DNA from: Notolepis coatsorum
Lineage: Eukaryota > Chordata > Actinopteri > Aulopiformes > Paralepididae
Direction of reading: 5' to 3'
Length of the DNA stretch: 64,000 nucleotides
NCBI GenBank assembly: GCA_963971535.1
Contig: OZ020598.1
Span: forward strand, 98,267,674 to 98,331,673
The number at the start of each line of letters is the position of its first letter. The stretch's first letter is position 1. This document shows positions 9,943 to 20,837 of the stretch, one piece after another. The notes beneath the pieces were generated by a model. The model was not told the DNA's origin and ran no database searches. It worked only from the letters and a program-made list of their open reading frames with translations. The translations under genes and the position numbers were made by a program.

Positions 9943-10805
9943 TGTCGTAAATTAAATTGATCAAAATGACCCGTATAAGCATTACAGGAGGGATTAAAAT
10001 CATCTAGCGGTTTCTGGAAAAGGCCACAGGAGAATTCAGTCAAAAGCTAATAGTGCAACCCTTCACCCTTCACCTAGCAGCTATAGGAAAAAGCCCAGAG
10101 TGCCATAAAAATAAGAACAGATCAAATGGCAAACAGATGACACATCTTCCTCCACAACGAACAGGGATGGTGCGCCAAATAACTAAACTTTTAAGTCAAG
10201 AAGTGACGGCCTGAAGGCCAACATCCGAGTTCTGTTTACTTTAGCTAAGCAGACCAAACAGGCCATTCTGTGATACCCACTGTTAGGTTGAATGGGTACT
10301 ATATTTCCATCTGTATGAGGGTCGCATTCAGGGACACTTGGGTAAATCATTCTAAAAGGAAACTAGTTCATATCCCCTCTGTAAGGTCACCTTGTAACGC
10401 TGTTTCGCAAGACCCAAATCACTGAGAGGGGAGACCTTCTAGCCAATAGGAAAGCAGGCTCTCTGGGGTGACGGCACTGGATGGCGCAAGGGCTGGGGGG
10501 GGTTCTCTCTTCTCTATAAAAACCTACAGGTTGAATGATGGAGGGAACACAGAGACACGGAGACACCGAGACGCAGAGAGACACGCAGGGAGAACGGAAA
10601 AGCAGAGACGGAGAATCCACCCCACCAGTTCGAGAATAAGAGACGCCACTAAGAAGCCCTCCGGGAAAAGCTGATTAGAGATAGAAAATAATTGATGCTG
10701 TGAACCAGATAATTTAAGCTGTTGGATATTCCAATAAAACAACGGTCAGAACCGTTTTCACCCGCAGCGCTGTCTCCGCCTCCACGTGATTTCCAAAGGA
10801 CCACA
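9943..10805 (+). repeat. Probable 3' LTR of the gag-pol element
   Basis: The segment starts TGTCG after a purine tract and can be closed at ...CCACA. It has a textbook promoter order: CCAAT at 10443-10447, TATAAA at 10515-10520, and AATAAA at 10733-10738. U3 would be about 590 nt and R+U5 about 260 nt. No primer-binding site follows, which fits a 3' rather than a 5' LTR. The matching 5' copy is not in the window, so the exact ends are inferred. Confidence 0.5.
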
Positions 10806-10984
10806 TTTGAATGAACTGTTACTTTAACGGGAAACACAACGAGCAGAGTAAGCTATTCCACTATACATTAGAGAAAGATCATATAGCTATAACATAGAAT
10901 CATTGAGAAGATACATTAAGCCACACCGTGTCTCTACAGCTATAATACAGAACACAAACACAGCTTCGCAAACATAGTGCAACG

Positions 10985-11061
10985 ACCACGGAAACTACTA
11001 GAAGTCTGGCATTCTAAGGGTAAAGATAACCAAATAGCGTGGCAGTCAAAGTGTTAAGCCC
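10985..11061. mobile_element. Right-end remnant of a piggyBac-like MITE
   Basis: The text ending TGGCAGTCAAAGTGTTAA resembles the right terminus of the MITE at 11426-12381, and both are preceded by a related CTATAATACAGAACAC segment. The left end is not recognisable. The element is partial. Confidence 0.4.
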
Positions 11062-11104
11062 GGAGCCCTATTTTCAGAAAATCCGCCTAAAATAAATACC
11101 TAAG

Positions 11105-11295
11105 TAAATGGAAGATTGCTCCACTTCTACAAGGACCATTAGCATGTTCTTGGTATCTAGGGACATCTATGGTTCTCAGGGAATGTATTTCCAGTGTCAG
11201 ACATATTGTGTCTGTTACTAGGCTTGAGTAAATTGTAATTAACCAAAGGAGAAAATCTATTTTCTTTTATTTTTTCATATTTGACGGTGAATAAC
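11105..11295 (-). repeat. Dispersed repeat, inverted copy at 58085-58255
   Basis: The reverse complement of this stretch closely matches 58085-58255, sharing the blocks around AGCATGTTCTTGGTATCT, the GGAATGTATT core and TAGGCTTGAGT. It is non-coding and probably an internal part of a MITE family. Neither copy shows clear ends. Confidence 0.5.
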
Positions 11296-11425
11296 ACAGG
11301 GCTAACATTGACCTTATTTGCTCTTGGCTACATTTGAAAAAGAAACGCAACATTAATTAATACGTTCTGTATTCATCTATTTATGGCGTGGTATCAATCT
11401 CGTACCGGTACCAGACCGCTCAGGC

Positions 11426-12381
11426 TTAACTCTTTGCCCACCAAACCCGAGAAAAGTCGGGTTATCTCGCCATATGTTGAACGCCAAAACACAAGATTTC
11501 TCAGGCTTTGGTCCTTTGATCTTTTCCTTTGATCCCCATTCTATACGGTCAGCCGGAGCAATCTAGGTGTCTCTGATTCATATATGCCTACGTTGGAATT
11601 GCAATGCCGATCAAATCTCACCAGGTGGCAGTATCGCCTACCTTTTGAACTCTGATTGTCTTAACTAAACTGTCTCTGTCCTGCTCCCTTTCTTTCCTGG
11701 CTCGCTCTGATGGGGGGGGGGGGGGGGGGAGCTCTTGCAGAGCAATCGCTAGGAGATCTCTTTGCCTCAAAACCTATAGTTTCCCATATACGCGTAATTA
11801 CATATAAATGAGTAATCGCGATCGCTGATGGGATCATTGGAATTATTCTTTTTGGAATACCTTCTGGTATATTCTATGTCTATTTTTGCCGAACCTGAAA
11901 CATGTTTCTGTAATGATCACAGTGTCGTATCTTACCGGACCTAAACCAAGCTTTTATAACGTTTGCATTTTCGGGGTAAGACTACCCCCCCCCCCACCCT
12001 CCCTTGATGATTTTGTGCATGCACATATGTACATGGTATATACCTTTGATTTAGGAGTATTTGGTGCTTCAGGCGATCAACCAGGACGATTTGGGCTTAT
12101 TGCATAAAACGCGTCATATCTCACAATATATGAAAAAAGACTGTATTATTTAGGAAATGGGGCGATGTTTAGCGTGTAACAAACTACAGTGTGTAAAAAT
12201 GAACTGATTAGTCAGTAATGGACAGTGAACAATGCCTGTAAAATGAGCCATACTATTGTCTCCATAGCTATAATACAGAACACATGATGGGTCTGCAAAC
12301 ATCGCTAAAATGGTCAATAACGCTGGCGCCATTTAGTAAAGATGGCGAAAGCTGATGGCAGTCAATGAGGTAAGGGGTTAA
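11426..12381. mobile_element. piggyBac-like MITE with TTAA target sites
   Basis: TTAA occurs at 11426-11429 and 12378-12381. The left end reads TTAACTCTTTGCCCACCA and the right end, reversed, TTAACCCCTTACC, a weak terminal repeat of piggyBac-MITE type. The 0.95-kb interior has no transposase. It contains a G run at 11711-11731 and a C run near 11985. It is non-autonomous and would depend on a piggyBac-type transposase elsewhere. Confidence 0.5.
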
Positions 12382-13189
12382 GGCCCCCTGAGTCTTTGAA
12401 CAAGAGAGAGAGAAAGCTGAAAGTCTGGATGGAGAGCAGAATGCTCCTAAACTGCTGACATTATCAGAAAACTGTGTATGTCCTCCCCACTACATCACAA
12501 AGTGCCCGTTTAGTTTTTTTGGCCTTGTAATAGGAAGAAGAAAAGGAGTGTGTTAAAGAAGGGTTTTCAGCTCAAACAAAGCCTGCCTCCACAGCATGGT
12601 CAGAAAGAACTGCATCAATATGATTCAAGGCCAAACACCACAGCACTCACTGGCCATAACTCCCAAACCCATCATTTCCAATGGTTTTACGTGACGCAAT
12701 GACATATTCTCTGCAAGTTTCTGCCAAAAGTTCAACAGTCAGGCAGAGGAGGAAAGCTGAGGAAAAGTCAAAAGTGGCAATATTGGAACTTCATGAATTT
12801 TACAAACAGTGACATCCCAGGGGCCGTGTCTATCCCTGTCTTTTATATCCACTTGCTTCAAGATGTCCACTATTGTCCCCTGTATAATATACTAGATTAT
12901 GTAATGCCATTTTCAGAGAAAAGTTACAGATGTCTGCACCATGTACATGTATTTTGAAAAAAATAAACCCTTTTCCCATCTGCCATTCGACCTGTCCATG
13001 GCTAATATTGCAAACTACAAGGCCGATTTGGATGAAACAAGGGACATAGGCTGACAGCAGGCCAATGACTTGAATTCTGGAATATTCTTCTGAACGGTCA
13101 ATGACAGATCTGTATTTTATTGAATTAATTTCCATCATTGTCCATTGAAATACATATTCAGTATGAAATTACACATTTTGAACGTATCA
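12382..13189. other. Unassigned interval
   Basis: There is no ORF, terminal repeat or family match I can support. The sequence is of mixed composition without tandem structure. Confidence 0.4.
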
Positions 13190-13203
13190 ATACTAGACAC
13201 CTC

Positions 13204-13678
13204 AGGTGGCGGTCAGGTGGCGTAGTGGAGATTGTGCGCGTCACCAATGCAAGAGGCTGCGGTCTCGACTCCCGGAATCAGCATTGCCTTGGCTTGGGCT
13301 GATCGCTATACTAACTCGTTTAGCTGAGTTAGGGGGAGGGAAGCCGTGGGTGGGTCCTGGGCGTTGTGGACAGCGACCCCTACAGTTCGGTCGGGGCGCC
13401 TGCACAGCGAGGGTAGGATCTGGAGAAAGGTAGTGTGACCTTCCACACGTTACACTCTCCCGGTGAGAATCTGCGCTGCCAGGTTGGCTGCCGGCTGGCT
13501 GCACGTGTCGGAGGAAAGCATGTGACAGTCTCCGGCCTCCCGGACCAACAGTAGGGGGGGGGGGGTGCGCAACAACCAGGAAGAGGGTTGGGAATTGGCA
13601 TAACGACTAACAGTGGGATGGGAGAAAAATCGGAAAAAGGAGGGGGGAAAAAGATAATAAAAAATAAATAAAAAAAAT
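13204..13678 (+). mobile_element. tRNA-derived SINE, copy 1
   Basis: The head has RNA polymerase III-type boxes: an A-box-like GTGGCGTAGTGGAG and a B-box-like GGTCTCGACTCC. A unique body and an A-rich tail with AATAAA-like repeats follow. It is bounded by an exact 14-bp target duplication (ATACTAGACACCTC at 13190-13203 and 13679-13692), as expected for LINE-driven target-primed insertion. Related copies lie at 39981-40447 (minus) and 53294-53780 (plus). A G run near 13553 interrupts the body. Confidence 0.85.
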
Positions 13679-14815
13679 ATACTAGACACCTCTCCTCTGT
13701 CCTGATTCTCCTGGACCTGTCTGCAGCCTTCAACACAGTCAACCATCAGATCCTCCTTGCGTCCCGCGCAGGAATGGGAATGGCTGGCTCTGCTCTGACA
13801 TGGCTGACATCATACCTCCGCGACCGCTCCTACCAAGTGTCATGGAGAGGGACCCTGTTGCCTGCAGATGGGTGTCCCCCAGGGCTCCATCCTTGGACCC
13901 CTCCTCTTCTGCCTCTACACCAAATATATGGGTAACATTATCATGTCTCATGCCTTCTCGTATCATTGCTATGCCGATGATACTCAACTCTTCCTCTCCT
14001 TTCCTCCCTCGGATATCCACGTCTCTGAGCGGATCTCGGCCTGTCTGTCCGACATCCGACATGAATTCCAACCACCTCAAACTGAACCTAAGCTAAACAG
14101 AATTGCTTCACCTGCCGGCCAAATCCTCCCCCTTGACCGACCTTTCCATCACAGTGGAGAATGTAGCTGTGGCCGCATCCCCGACCACCAAGAACCTTGG
14201 TGTTGTCCTTGACAACCAGCTGAACTTCTCCGCTCACATCGCAGTAACAACCAGAACCTGCCGATTCCTCCCGAGCAACGTCAGAAGGATCCGCCCCTTC
14301 CTGACAAAAGAAGCCACCCAACTCCTCGTCCAATCAACAGTCATCTCCCGCCTCGACTACTGCAATGCACTGCTTGCTGGTCTTCCGACCACTGCCACCA
14401 AGCCTCCGCAACTCATTCAGAATGCAGCCGCCCGCCTGATCTCAAACCTACCGAAGTCAGCCCATGTCACCCCACTTTTTAGAGACCTGCACTGGCTCCC
14501 CATTGCCGCACAAATCCGCTTCAAGGCCCTCGACCTGGCATATAGTGCGGCAAAGGGAACAGCTCCCGCCTACCTCTGGTCAATGGTCTCTAACTACACA
14601 CCCTCAAGACCTCTACACTCTGTATCTTCTGGCCGCCTCAGACCCACCCCTATCCGAGCTCCGGGAGGGTCATCAAAGAGAAGCCGCCTATTCTCGGTCC
14701 TTGCCCGACAATGGTGGAACGAACTTCCCACCACAGTTAGGACAGCCAAAACCCGACCAATCTTTTGCCGTCGATTAAAGACACACTTATTCAATCAATA
14801 TCTGAAATGAATTTT
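13679..14815 (+). pseudogene. 5'-truncated L2-type LINE, reverse transcriptase C-terminal half
   Basis: Translation across frames gives RT blocks LLDLSAAF, GVPQGSILGPLLF and YADDTQLF, then the conserved C-terminal region typical of fish L2-clade LINEs (SRLDYCNALLAG, QLIQNAAARL, THLFNQYLK). The reading frame shifts near 13860 and near 14100, so it is dead. The 5' end is cut just where the SINE target site lies. The 3' UTR, including CTTACTGTCATGCACTTGTC, is shared with the fragment at 26299-26583. Confidence 0.85.
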
Positions 14816-14948
14816 TTTTAATAATAATAACCTTACTGTCATGCACTTGTCCTAATATACTAACCGCCCATTGCATGTCGTTGTGTCGTTGCATGCCGAA
14901 TAAAGACCTCTCTCTAAAGAGGTCCTGCATTATGCATTATTATTATTA

Positions 14949-16855
14949 TTCAGTGCCACGCTGTAAACGATAGGAGTCCTTCACCTTGTTTGTAGAGCTA
15001 TAACTATATTCTATATTATAGCTATGGATACAATACTATGGTCATTTGACAGAGTTTCTTCCGGTCAAGATGCAAAAAAGAAATAATTTTTCCATCCATA
15101 TCCGTTTTATACCGTGGTGAATATAAGTATGGTTTTAGAGCGGTCTAGGGTAATTCCTGGGAGGCTGGTAATAGCACGCAACGTGCATTTCGTCCCTACA
15201 CATTCTCTGATCGCCACCAACAGCATACGTTGTGGAGTAACGTTACAGTAACACTTTCAGATCACAATGAAGGCATGCTCGGATCAACGCAAGATTGATA
15301 TCATATAGCCCTTACCTTGACTAGGTTGTACCCCAAAAAGAATATTCCAATTATCTGATCGCCATTCCAAGTAATTATGTCCATCGTGTCGCCAACATAA
15401 TCCATCTGTTATGGTTTGTAACTGACCCCAATCGCACAACACAAGACAGGTATGAGAGTAAGCCAAAACAGGGCAAATCTTTATTATAGAACAAAAGGCG
15501 GAACAGTCCCTTTATGGGAGAACACAAAAACACTAGAGTCAAGGAAAACTGAAAAATGCGGCACTGTGCCTTTAAGAGGCGAACAGGCTAAGGGACTAGG
15601 GCTAAAGGACAGGGCCAGGGCTAAATGTCAAGGACCAGGACCAGGGGCACTGGGGAGGGGAACAGGGGAGAACACAAAACACTAGAGTCAAGGAAATAAG
15701 GAAAATGCGGCACTGTGCCTTTAAGAGGCGAACGGGCTAAGGGACAGGGCTAAGTGTCAGGGACAAAGGCTAAGGGCCAGGGCTACGGGCCAGGGCTGCT
15801 TACAGGGGATGAGGACAGGGTTCCGACGTCAGAGGCCTGGCAAGGGGACAGGGCCCCGACGGCGGGGGCCGGGCACGGAGACAGGGGCCCGACAGCGGAG
15901 GCCGGGCACGGAGGCAGGGGCCCGACGGCGGAGGCCTGTCACGGGGACAGGGGCTCGACGGCGGAGGCCTGGTACGGAGACAGGGGCCCGACAGCGGAGG
16001 CCGGGGGGAAGAGGCGCCATCCTCCCGTGGAAATAGGGAGCGATGACGCGCCGGCTTGACATCTGGAGTGGGAACACTGGCAACCTCCCGTAGAGAATTA
16101 GAGAGCGAAGGCGGTGTCCCACTCCAGGCACGGAGATCCTCTTCCTCCTCCTCGGGGGGGGGGGGGCGGGCAACGCAGAACAAAGGGGTCCCAGGGGACC
16201 GGGGCGAAGAGATGCCATCCTCCCGTGGAAAATAGGGAGCGATGACGCGCCGGCTTGACGTCTGGAGTGGGAACACTGGAAAACCTCCCGTAGAGAATTA
16301 GAGAGCGAAGACGGTGTCCCACTCCAGGCAAACGGCGACAGGTGGTGATGGCTGGCACGTCGTCTCACGCCGGAGACGCGGCAGGTGATGGTAACGTACA
16401 GGATGGTAACGTACAGAACTCCATGAACACAGAGTGAACACAGATACAGAACGACCCGACCAGGACTGGAAGGGAGGTCCAGGTATATAAAGCCCTCTGG
16501 GGCGCTAATCATAAACTATGACAGCTGCGTGAAGGTAGTCCAAGGGTGGGGGCTGGTGAAGAGTAGAGGAGAGTAAATCATCGCAAGGGTGGGGGCTGGT
16601 GAGGGAGAGTAGACAGGGAAAAGTTCAGGGAACAGGCGAATCCTCACACCATCACAAAACACAGATTGTGAGTACTTGTACTGTACTGCCGGTACTGCAC
16701 CTTCGGAGTCCCAGTATGCATTTTACAGGCAACATAGAGCTCCCTGACATTGAATAGGGTATCGAAAAAAAGGAAAAACGACCCAGAAACGTGTTAACAC
16801 GTGATTGGCACACAACGGTCGGGGCTCAGAAACGTGTTGGCACTGAAAGGGTTAA
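14949..16855. mobile_element. piggyBac-like MITE (copy A), split by an insertion
   Basis: Long stretches match the uninterrupted copy at 54578-55551, including AGCTATGGATACAATACTATGG and GGTACTGCACC. The right end reads CACTGAAAGGGTTAA, with TTAA at 16852-16855. The left TTAA has been lost next to an ATT repeat. The match is broken between about 15440 and 16650 by a GC-rich insertion absent from copy B. There is no transposase. Confidence 0.65.
15440..16648 (-). mobile_element. LTR-like insertion with GC-rich minisatellite inside MITE copy A
   Basis: The minus strand begins TGTGAGGATTCGCCTG at 16648, close to the TGTGAGGATTGGCCC start of the gypsy LTRs at 17886 and 20556, and has AATAAAG near 15485. 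The interior holds tandem copies of a roughly 30-bp unit (15830-16010), which translate on the minus strand as Pro/Arg/Cys repeats. It also holds a direct duplication of about 80 bp (near 16052-16130 and 16256-16330). A plus-strand TATATAAAG at 16484 leaves the orientation uncertain. Confidence 0.35.
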
Positions 16856-16954
16856 AGTGTCCTTTTCTTGTGTTTAGTTACCTATGGTGCGTTTGTGTGT
16901 GTGCGAGTGCAGAATGTTGTGTTGTGTGTGTTCATGTGTGCTTGTGTGTGGAGA

Positions 16955-17260
16955 GATCAGTGTTCATTGTTCTGATGGCCTGAGGGAAGAAGCTGAGCCT
17001 TAGTCTCTCTGTTCTTGCTGCATGTATACAGAGGCGCTTGCCTGACCACAGCAGCTTGAACAGGCTGTTGTTGGGGTGGTGAGAGTCCTTCATTATTCTG
17101 CAGGCTCTGGATTTGCACATCCTATTGTATGTATGTATGTATGTATGTATGTATGTATGTATGTATGTATGTATGTATGTATGTATGTATGTATGTATGT
17201 ACGCCTGGGGCCTGTCGGTCAGAAAATTCAGGATCCAGGCGCTCAGGGCAAGATTCAGAC
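16955..17260 (-). pseudogene. LINE reverse-transcriptase fragment, interrupted by (TATG)n
   Basis: On the minus strand, a C-terminal block ([11 protein letters not shown]...SFFPQAIR) and an upstream RT block ([14 protein letters not shown]) resemble fish LINE proteins. They are joined by a tetranucleotide repeat in place of the missing part. The LINE resumes beyond the hAT, at 21789-21835, where the minus strand reads LLLKLIDLGLN. The two halves flank the hAT target duplication, so the LINE was the insertion site. Confidence 0.6.
17126..17200. repeat. (TATG)n microsatellite
   Basis: There are about 19 nearly perfect TATG/GTAT repeats. Confidence 0.95.
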
Positions 17261-17885
17261 TAGTGCACTGCAACCTTGCCCAGGCCCGATGGGGCCCGGC
17301 CCGGCCCGGCGGGTTTGGGCTGGGTAGGGCTTTTTTTTTAATAAATAATTCGGGCTCGGCCGGGCCCGGGCACCGCCGTTTTTTATTGCGTTTTTTTTTT
17401 TCTTCATATAACTAGGGTTATAGGATAACCTTCGTTTTCCTTAAGTTTCGTTTTCTCTTTAGCGCAAGCTGTCATCAGAGAAACATTTGGATGTAATTAC
17501 CGCAGCGCGCAGGGAGAACTCAGGGGACAACTCGATTGGTTGTGTTGGAATATAGCCAGTTGGCGAACGTTTTAATTTGTTCTTGGATGTATGTAGCCGG
17601 TTGGCGAAGTTTTTCAACGCGTTGCTGACGTCAACAGCAAAGTGGTGAGTGATGTTTATTATTTGCTGGGTCGCTGCGCTGCCCTGTTTTGTTGTGCTTT
17701 TCATTATGTTGCTCTGCTCGAAATCTGATTTCTGTTTTCTGTTTGTTTGTATAGTGACTGAGTAGGCTATTGTGTCGTGTGTGTGTGTGTGTGTGTCAAA
17801 GAAGATTCTATAGCCTTCAATACGTTTTACGAGGCTGCAGTGTGAGCACTGGGACGGCATTCTAATAAGAGCGAAACAGGCTATG

Positions 17886-18709
17886 TGTGAGGATTGGCCC
17901 GTTGCCGAACGCACACTTCTAGGTCAAGTATCAATTACCATCACGCACCTGATGTGTGTTCTAATCAGCGCTCCAAAGGCTTCATATACTGAGACCTTCT
18001 TTCAATCGGTGTCGGGTCGTTTTGAATACTACTGCTTCTGCCTGCCTTCCCCCCGTTGTTGTGCCTCGTCTACTTTCCCTCCAGGACATCTTTGGATTGC
18101 CGCTGGTGAATATCTTGATCATCCGTTTGGAGCTGCGCCTCGTTGCCCGCTTTACGCGTTTGCGCTTTGGTGCGTTTTGGAACCAAACCATTTTGGATTA
18201 TCTGTTTTTGTGTGTTTGGATAACACTGAAGAAGTACCGTTTTTGTTTGCACTGGACTCAGCTAAATTGTGTGTTTTGGATAACACTGAAGAAGTACCGT
18301 TTTGTTTTGTACTGGACTCAGCTAAATTGTGTGTTTGGATAACACTGAAGAGGTACCGTTTTGTTTTGTACTGGACTCAGCTAACTTGTGTGTAGTTTAC
18401 ACCGAATATCAAGTCACTTGTATTTCATACTGGACTCAGCAGAGGGAGGACTGAACTGCACTGCCTCTGTGTACTGTTGGACTGTTGTTGATCTCTCTCT
18501 CTCTCTCCGTTTCCACTCCGAGTTGGAGCTGGGAGTATCTGCAGAGCCGCAACGGCGTCTACGCCGATTCCCCACCTCTAACACCGGGAGGATCTGCAGA
18601 GCCGCAGATAACTCTGCCGAAGGCATTCTCCTTTTTTGTTGTTCAGAATTGTTACTTGACTCTTTTTGATTCTGTGCCGTGCTGTTGAGGTCGGTTTCAA
18701 CCCCTAACA
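17886..18709 (+). repeat. 5' LTR of non-autonomous gypsy element
   Basis: It starts TGTGAGG, ends CTAACA, and is preceded by CTATG, which recurs after the 3' LTR. It contains three tandem copies of a unit of about 60 bp around GGATAACACTGAAGA (18218-18380) and a CT run. Compared with the 3' LTR it lacks about 42 nt that carry AATAAATA, so a polyadenylation signal is missing from this copy. Confidence 0.9.
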
Positions 18710-18722
18710 TTACGACCCGACC

Positions 18723-19136
18723 ATGACGACCTCAGCCGACACAGACAGGGTCAGGGCAGCGTTGGCGGTCCAGATCGAGGTGGTCAACGACCACACCCAA
18801 CAGTTGGGTGCGGCTGCGGCTGCTATACAGGACCTCCGGGCCCAGGTCCAGCTCATTCTGGATGCCCTTGACACTCTGGCCACCCAGCAGACTACCCAGG
18901 GTAATCAGCAGGCTGTTATTCTGCACCAGCTACAGGCTCTCAGTACAGCATTAAACACTCTGCTTTTAAACCCACCTGTCCCAGGAGTCTCAGCCAGATC
19001 ACCACCCGCAGCCACGGCAGACCTCGCACCTCGGGAGCCCCGTCTCTCCGAACCACGTCTGTTCGAGGGTAACTTCGAGGATTGTGCCACATTCATCATG
19101 CAGTGTGAGTTGGTTTTCCTTCAACAACCCAGCTGA
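18723..19136 (+). pseudogene. Gypsy Gag N-terminal part, ended by an in-frame stop
   Basis: It starts 13 nt after the 5' LTR and reads as a Ty3/gypsy Gag, with an Ala/Gln-rich coiled-coil-like segment followed by a capsid start (PRLFEGNFEDCATFIMQC). The TGA at 19134-19136 falls inside the capsid fold and the same frame continues directly at 19140, so one nonsense mutation divides a single gag. Confidence 0.8.
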
Positions 19137-19139
19137 TTT

Positions 19140-20837
19140 TTGTCAGAGGGAGCCCGAGTGGCCTACATGACTAACCTGCTCACGGACCGAGCAGCACAGT
19201 GGGTCACTGCTTCCTGGTCTATGAGGGCCGATTTTTGTTTCTCCTACCCAGACTTCGTGGCAGAGCTCCGAAGGGTTTTCCACCACCCAGCTCGTGGCCA
19301 GGACCCAGGAGCTTGGTTGGGCACCTTCCGGCAGGGCAGTGGCAGTGTCAGAGACTACGCGCTGGAGTTCAGACTGGCCGCAACGGAGAGCGGTTGGAAC
19401 GATCAAGCGCTTCGTCTCACCTTCCTGAGGGGGCTCAACGATGCAGTAAGGGACCAACTCGCGACCCAAGAGGAGCCCGATTCTCTCGAGGGCCTAATCA
19501 GCCTCGCTATCCGCATCGACGGACGCCTCCGGGAGAGAAGGCGTGAGCGAGCACGACTGGGACCCCCGGACGTTCCCCAGACCCCCCGTCCTCGTGACCG
19601 TTCTGCTGACCGTCCTGCCCCCTCCGTGACTGGTGGGTTTTTTCCCTCCCGAGCTGTTACCGAGGAGGAACCCATGCAGCTGGGACGCACCCGCCTTAGC
19701 CCGGCCGAACGGGAGTCCAGGCTCAGGTCCGGCCTTTGCCTCTATTGCGGCCGGGATGGAAACCGTGTCTCCAATTGCCCTACCCGGCCAAGAAGACCAG
19801 GCTCGCCGGGACCCCGGGAGATCCTGGTGAGCCGTTTTTCCTGTTCCCACACCCGTGCACCACCTAACCGTCTGACGAGCGTCACCCTAGCCTGGGCGGA
19901 CCAGCGGGCGACGGTGGGTGCACTCATTGACTCTGGTGCTGATGGGAGTTTCCTGGACGTTGAGTTTGCCACCCGGGCCAACATTCCACTTGAGGACCTC
20001 GAGAGGCCCTTGGAGGTTTTCGTGCTGGATCATCGCCGCCTGGCTGACATCACTCAACGCACCTGTCCTGTCCTCCTCACCGTTGCTGGTAACCACGTTG
20101 AGAGACTCCAGTTTTTTATTACCAGATCCCCTCTTGTCCCCGTAGTCCTGGGTCGGCCCTGGCTCGCGCTGCATGAGCCCCACATCGCCTGGTCCTCCGG
20201 CACCATCAGGGGGTGGAGCCCCTCCTGTCATGCCCAGTGTCTTCAGGCGCCGTCCAGTCCTTCGCCCCGGGGTTCCCCTTTTGTCCCTGTCTCCAGCCCC
20301 CTCACCGGGCCCCTGTCTCCGTCTCTGGCCCCCCTCGCCGGTTCCCTGTCCCTGTCTCCAGCCCCCCTCACCGGGTCCCTGTCCCCGTCTCCAGCCTCCC
20401 TCACCGGTCCTCTGTCCCCGTCTCCGGTCCCCCTTTCCGGGCCTCTGTCTCTGTCCCCCTCTCCGGTGCCCCTGATCACCGGCTTCCTTCGGTCCCATCC
20501 GGGCAAGCCGAGGCGGGGTAGGTCGCCGGGTGGCTCCCGTGGAGGGGGGGGGTACTGTGAGGATTGGCCCGTTGCCGAACGCACACTTCTAGGTCAAGTA
20601 TCAATTACCATCACGCACCTGATGTGTGTTCTAATCAGCGCTCCAGAGGCTTCATATACTGGGACCTTCTTGTTGTCGGGTCGTTTTGAATACTACTGCT
20701 TCTGCCTGCCTTCCCCCCGTTGTTGTGCCTCGTCTACTTTCCCTCCAGGACATCTTTGGATTGCCACTGGTGAATATCTTGATCATCCGTTTGGAGCTGC
20801 GCCTCGTTGCCCGCTTTACGTGTTTGCGCTTTGGTGA
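19140..20837 (+). pseudogene. Gypsy Gag remainder plus aspartic protease, no RT; runs into the 3' LTR
   Basis: The capsid continues (TNLLTDRAAQWVTA, VRDYALEFR), followed by a zinc-knuckle position whose expected His is Asn (CLYCGRDGNRVSNC). Next is a retropepsin-like domain with DSGAD at about residue 264 and the later VLGRPWL block. Where RT should begin, the frame passes instead into Pro/Ser/Leu tandem repeats (about 20270-20480), then a purine tract and the 3' LTR. The last 94 codons are LTR sequence. RT, RNase H and integrase are absent, so the copy could move only with help from a related element. Confidence 0.82.

Noticed and set aside
13214-13290. Functional tRNA gene
   Set aside because: Pol III boxes belong to a SINE head with body, A-rich tail and target duplication.
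15754-16512. Several long GC-rich ORFs on both strands
   Set aside because: They are produced by the 30-bp minisatellite and have no domain.
17883-18395. 170-residue ORF
   Set aside because: It lies in the gypsy 5' LTR and its repeated residues come from the LTR tandem repeat; a twin occurs in the 3' LTR.
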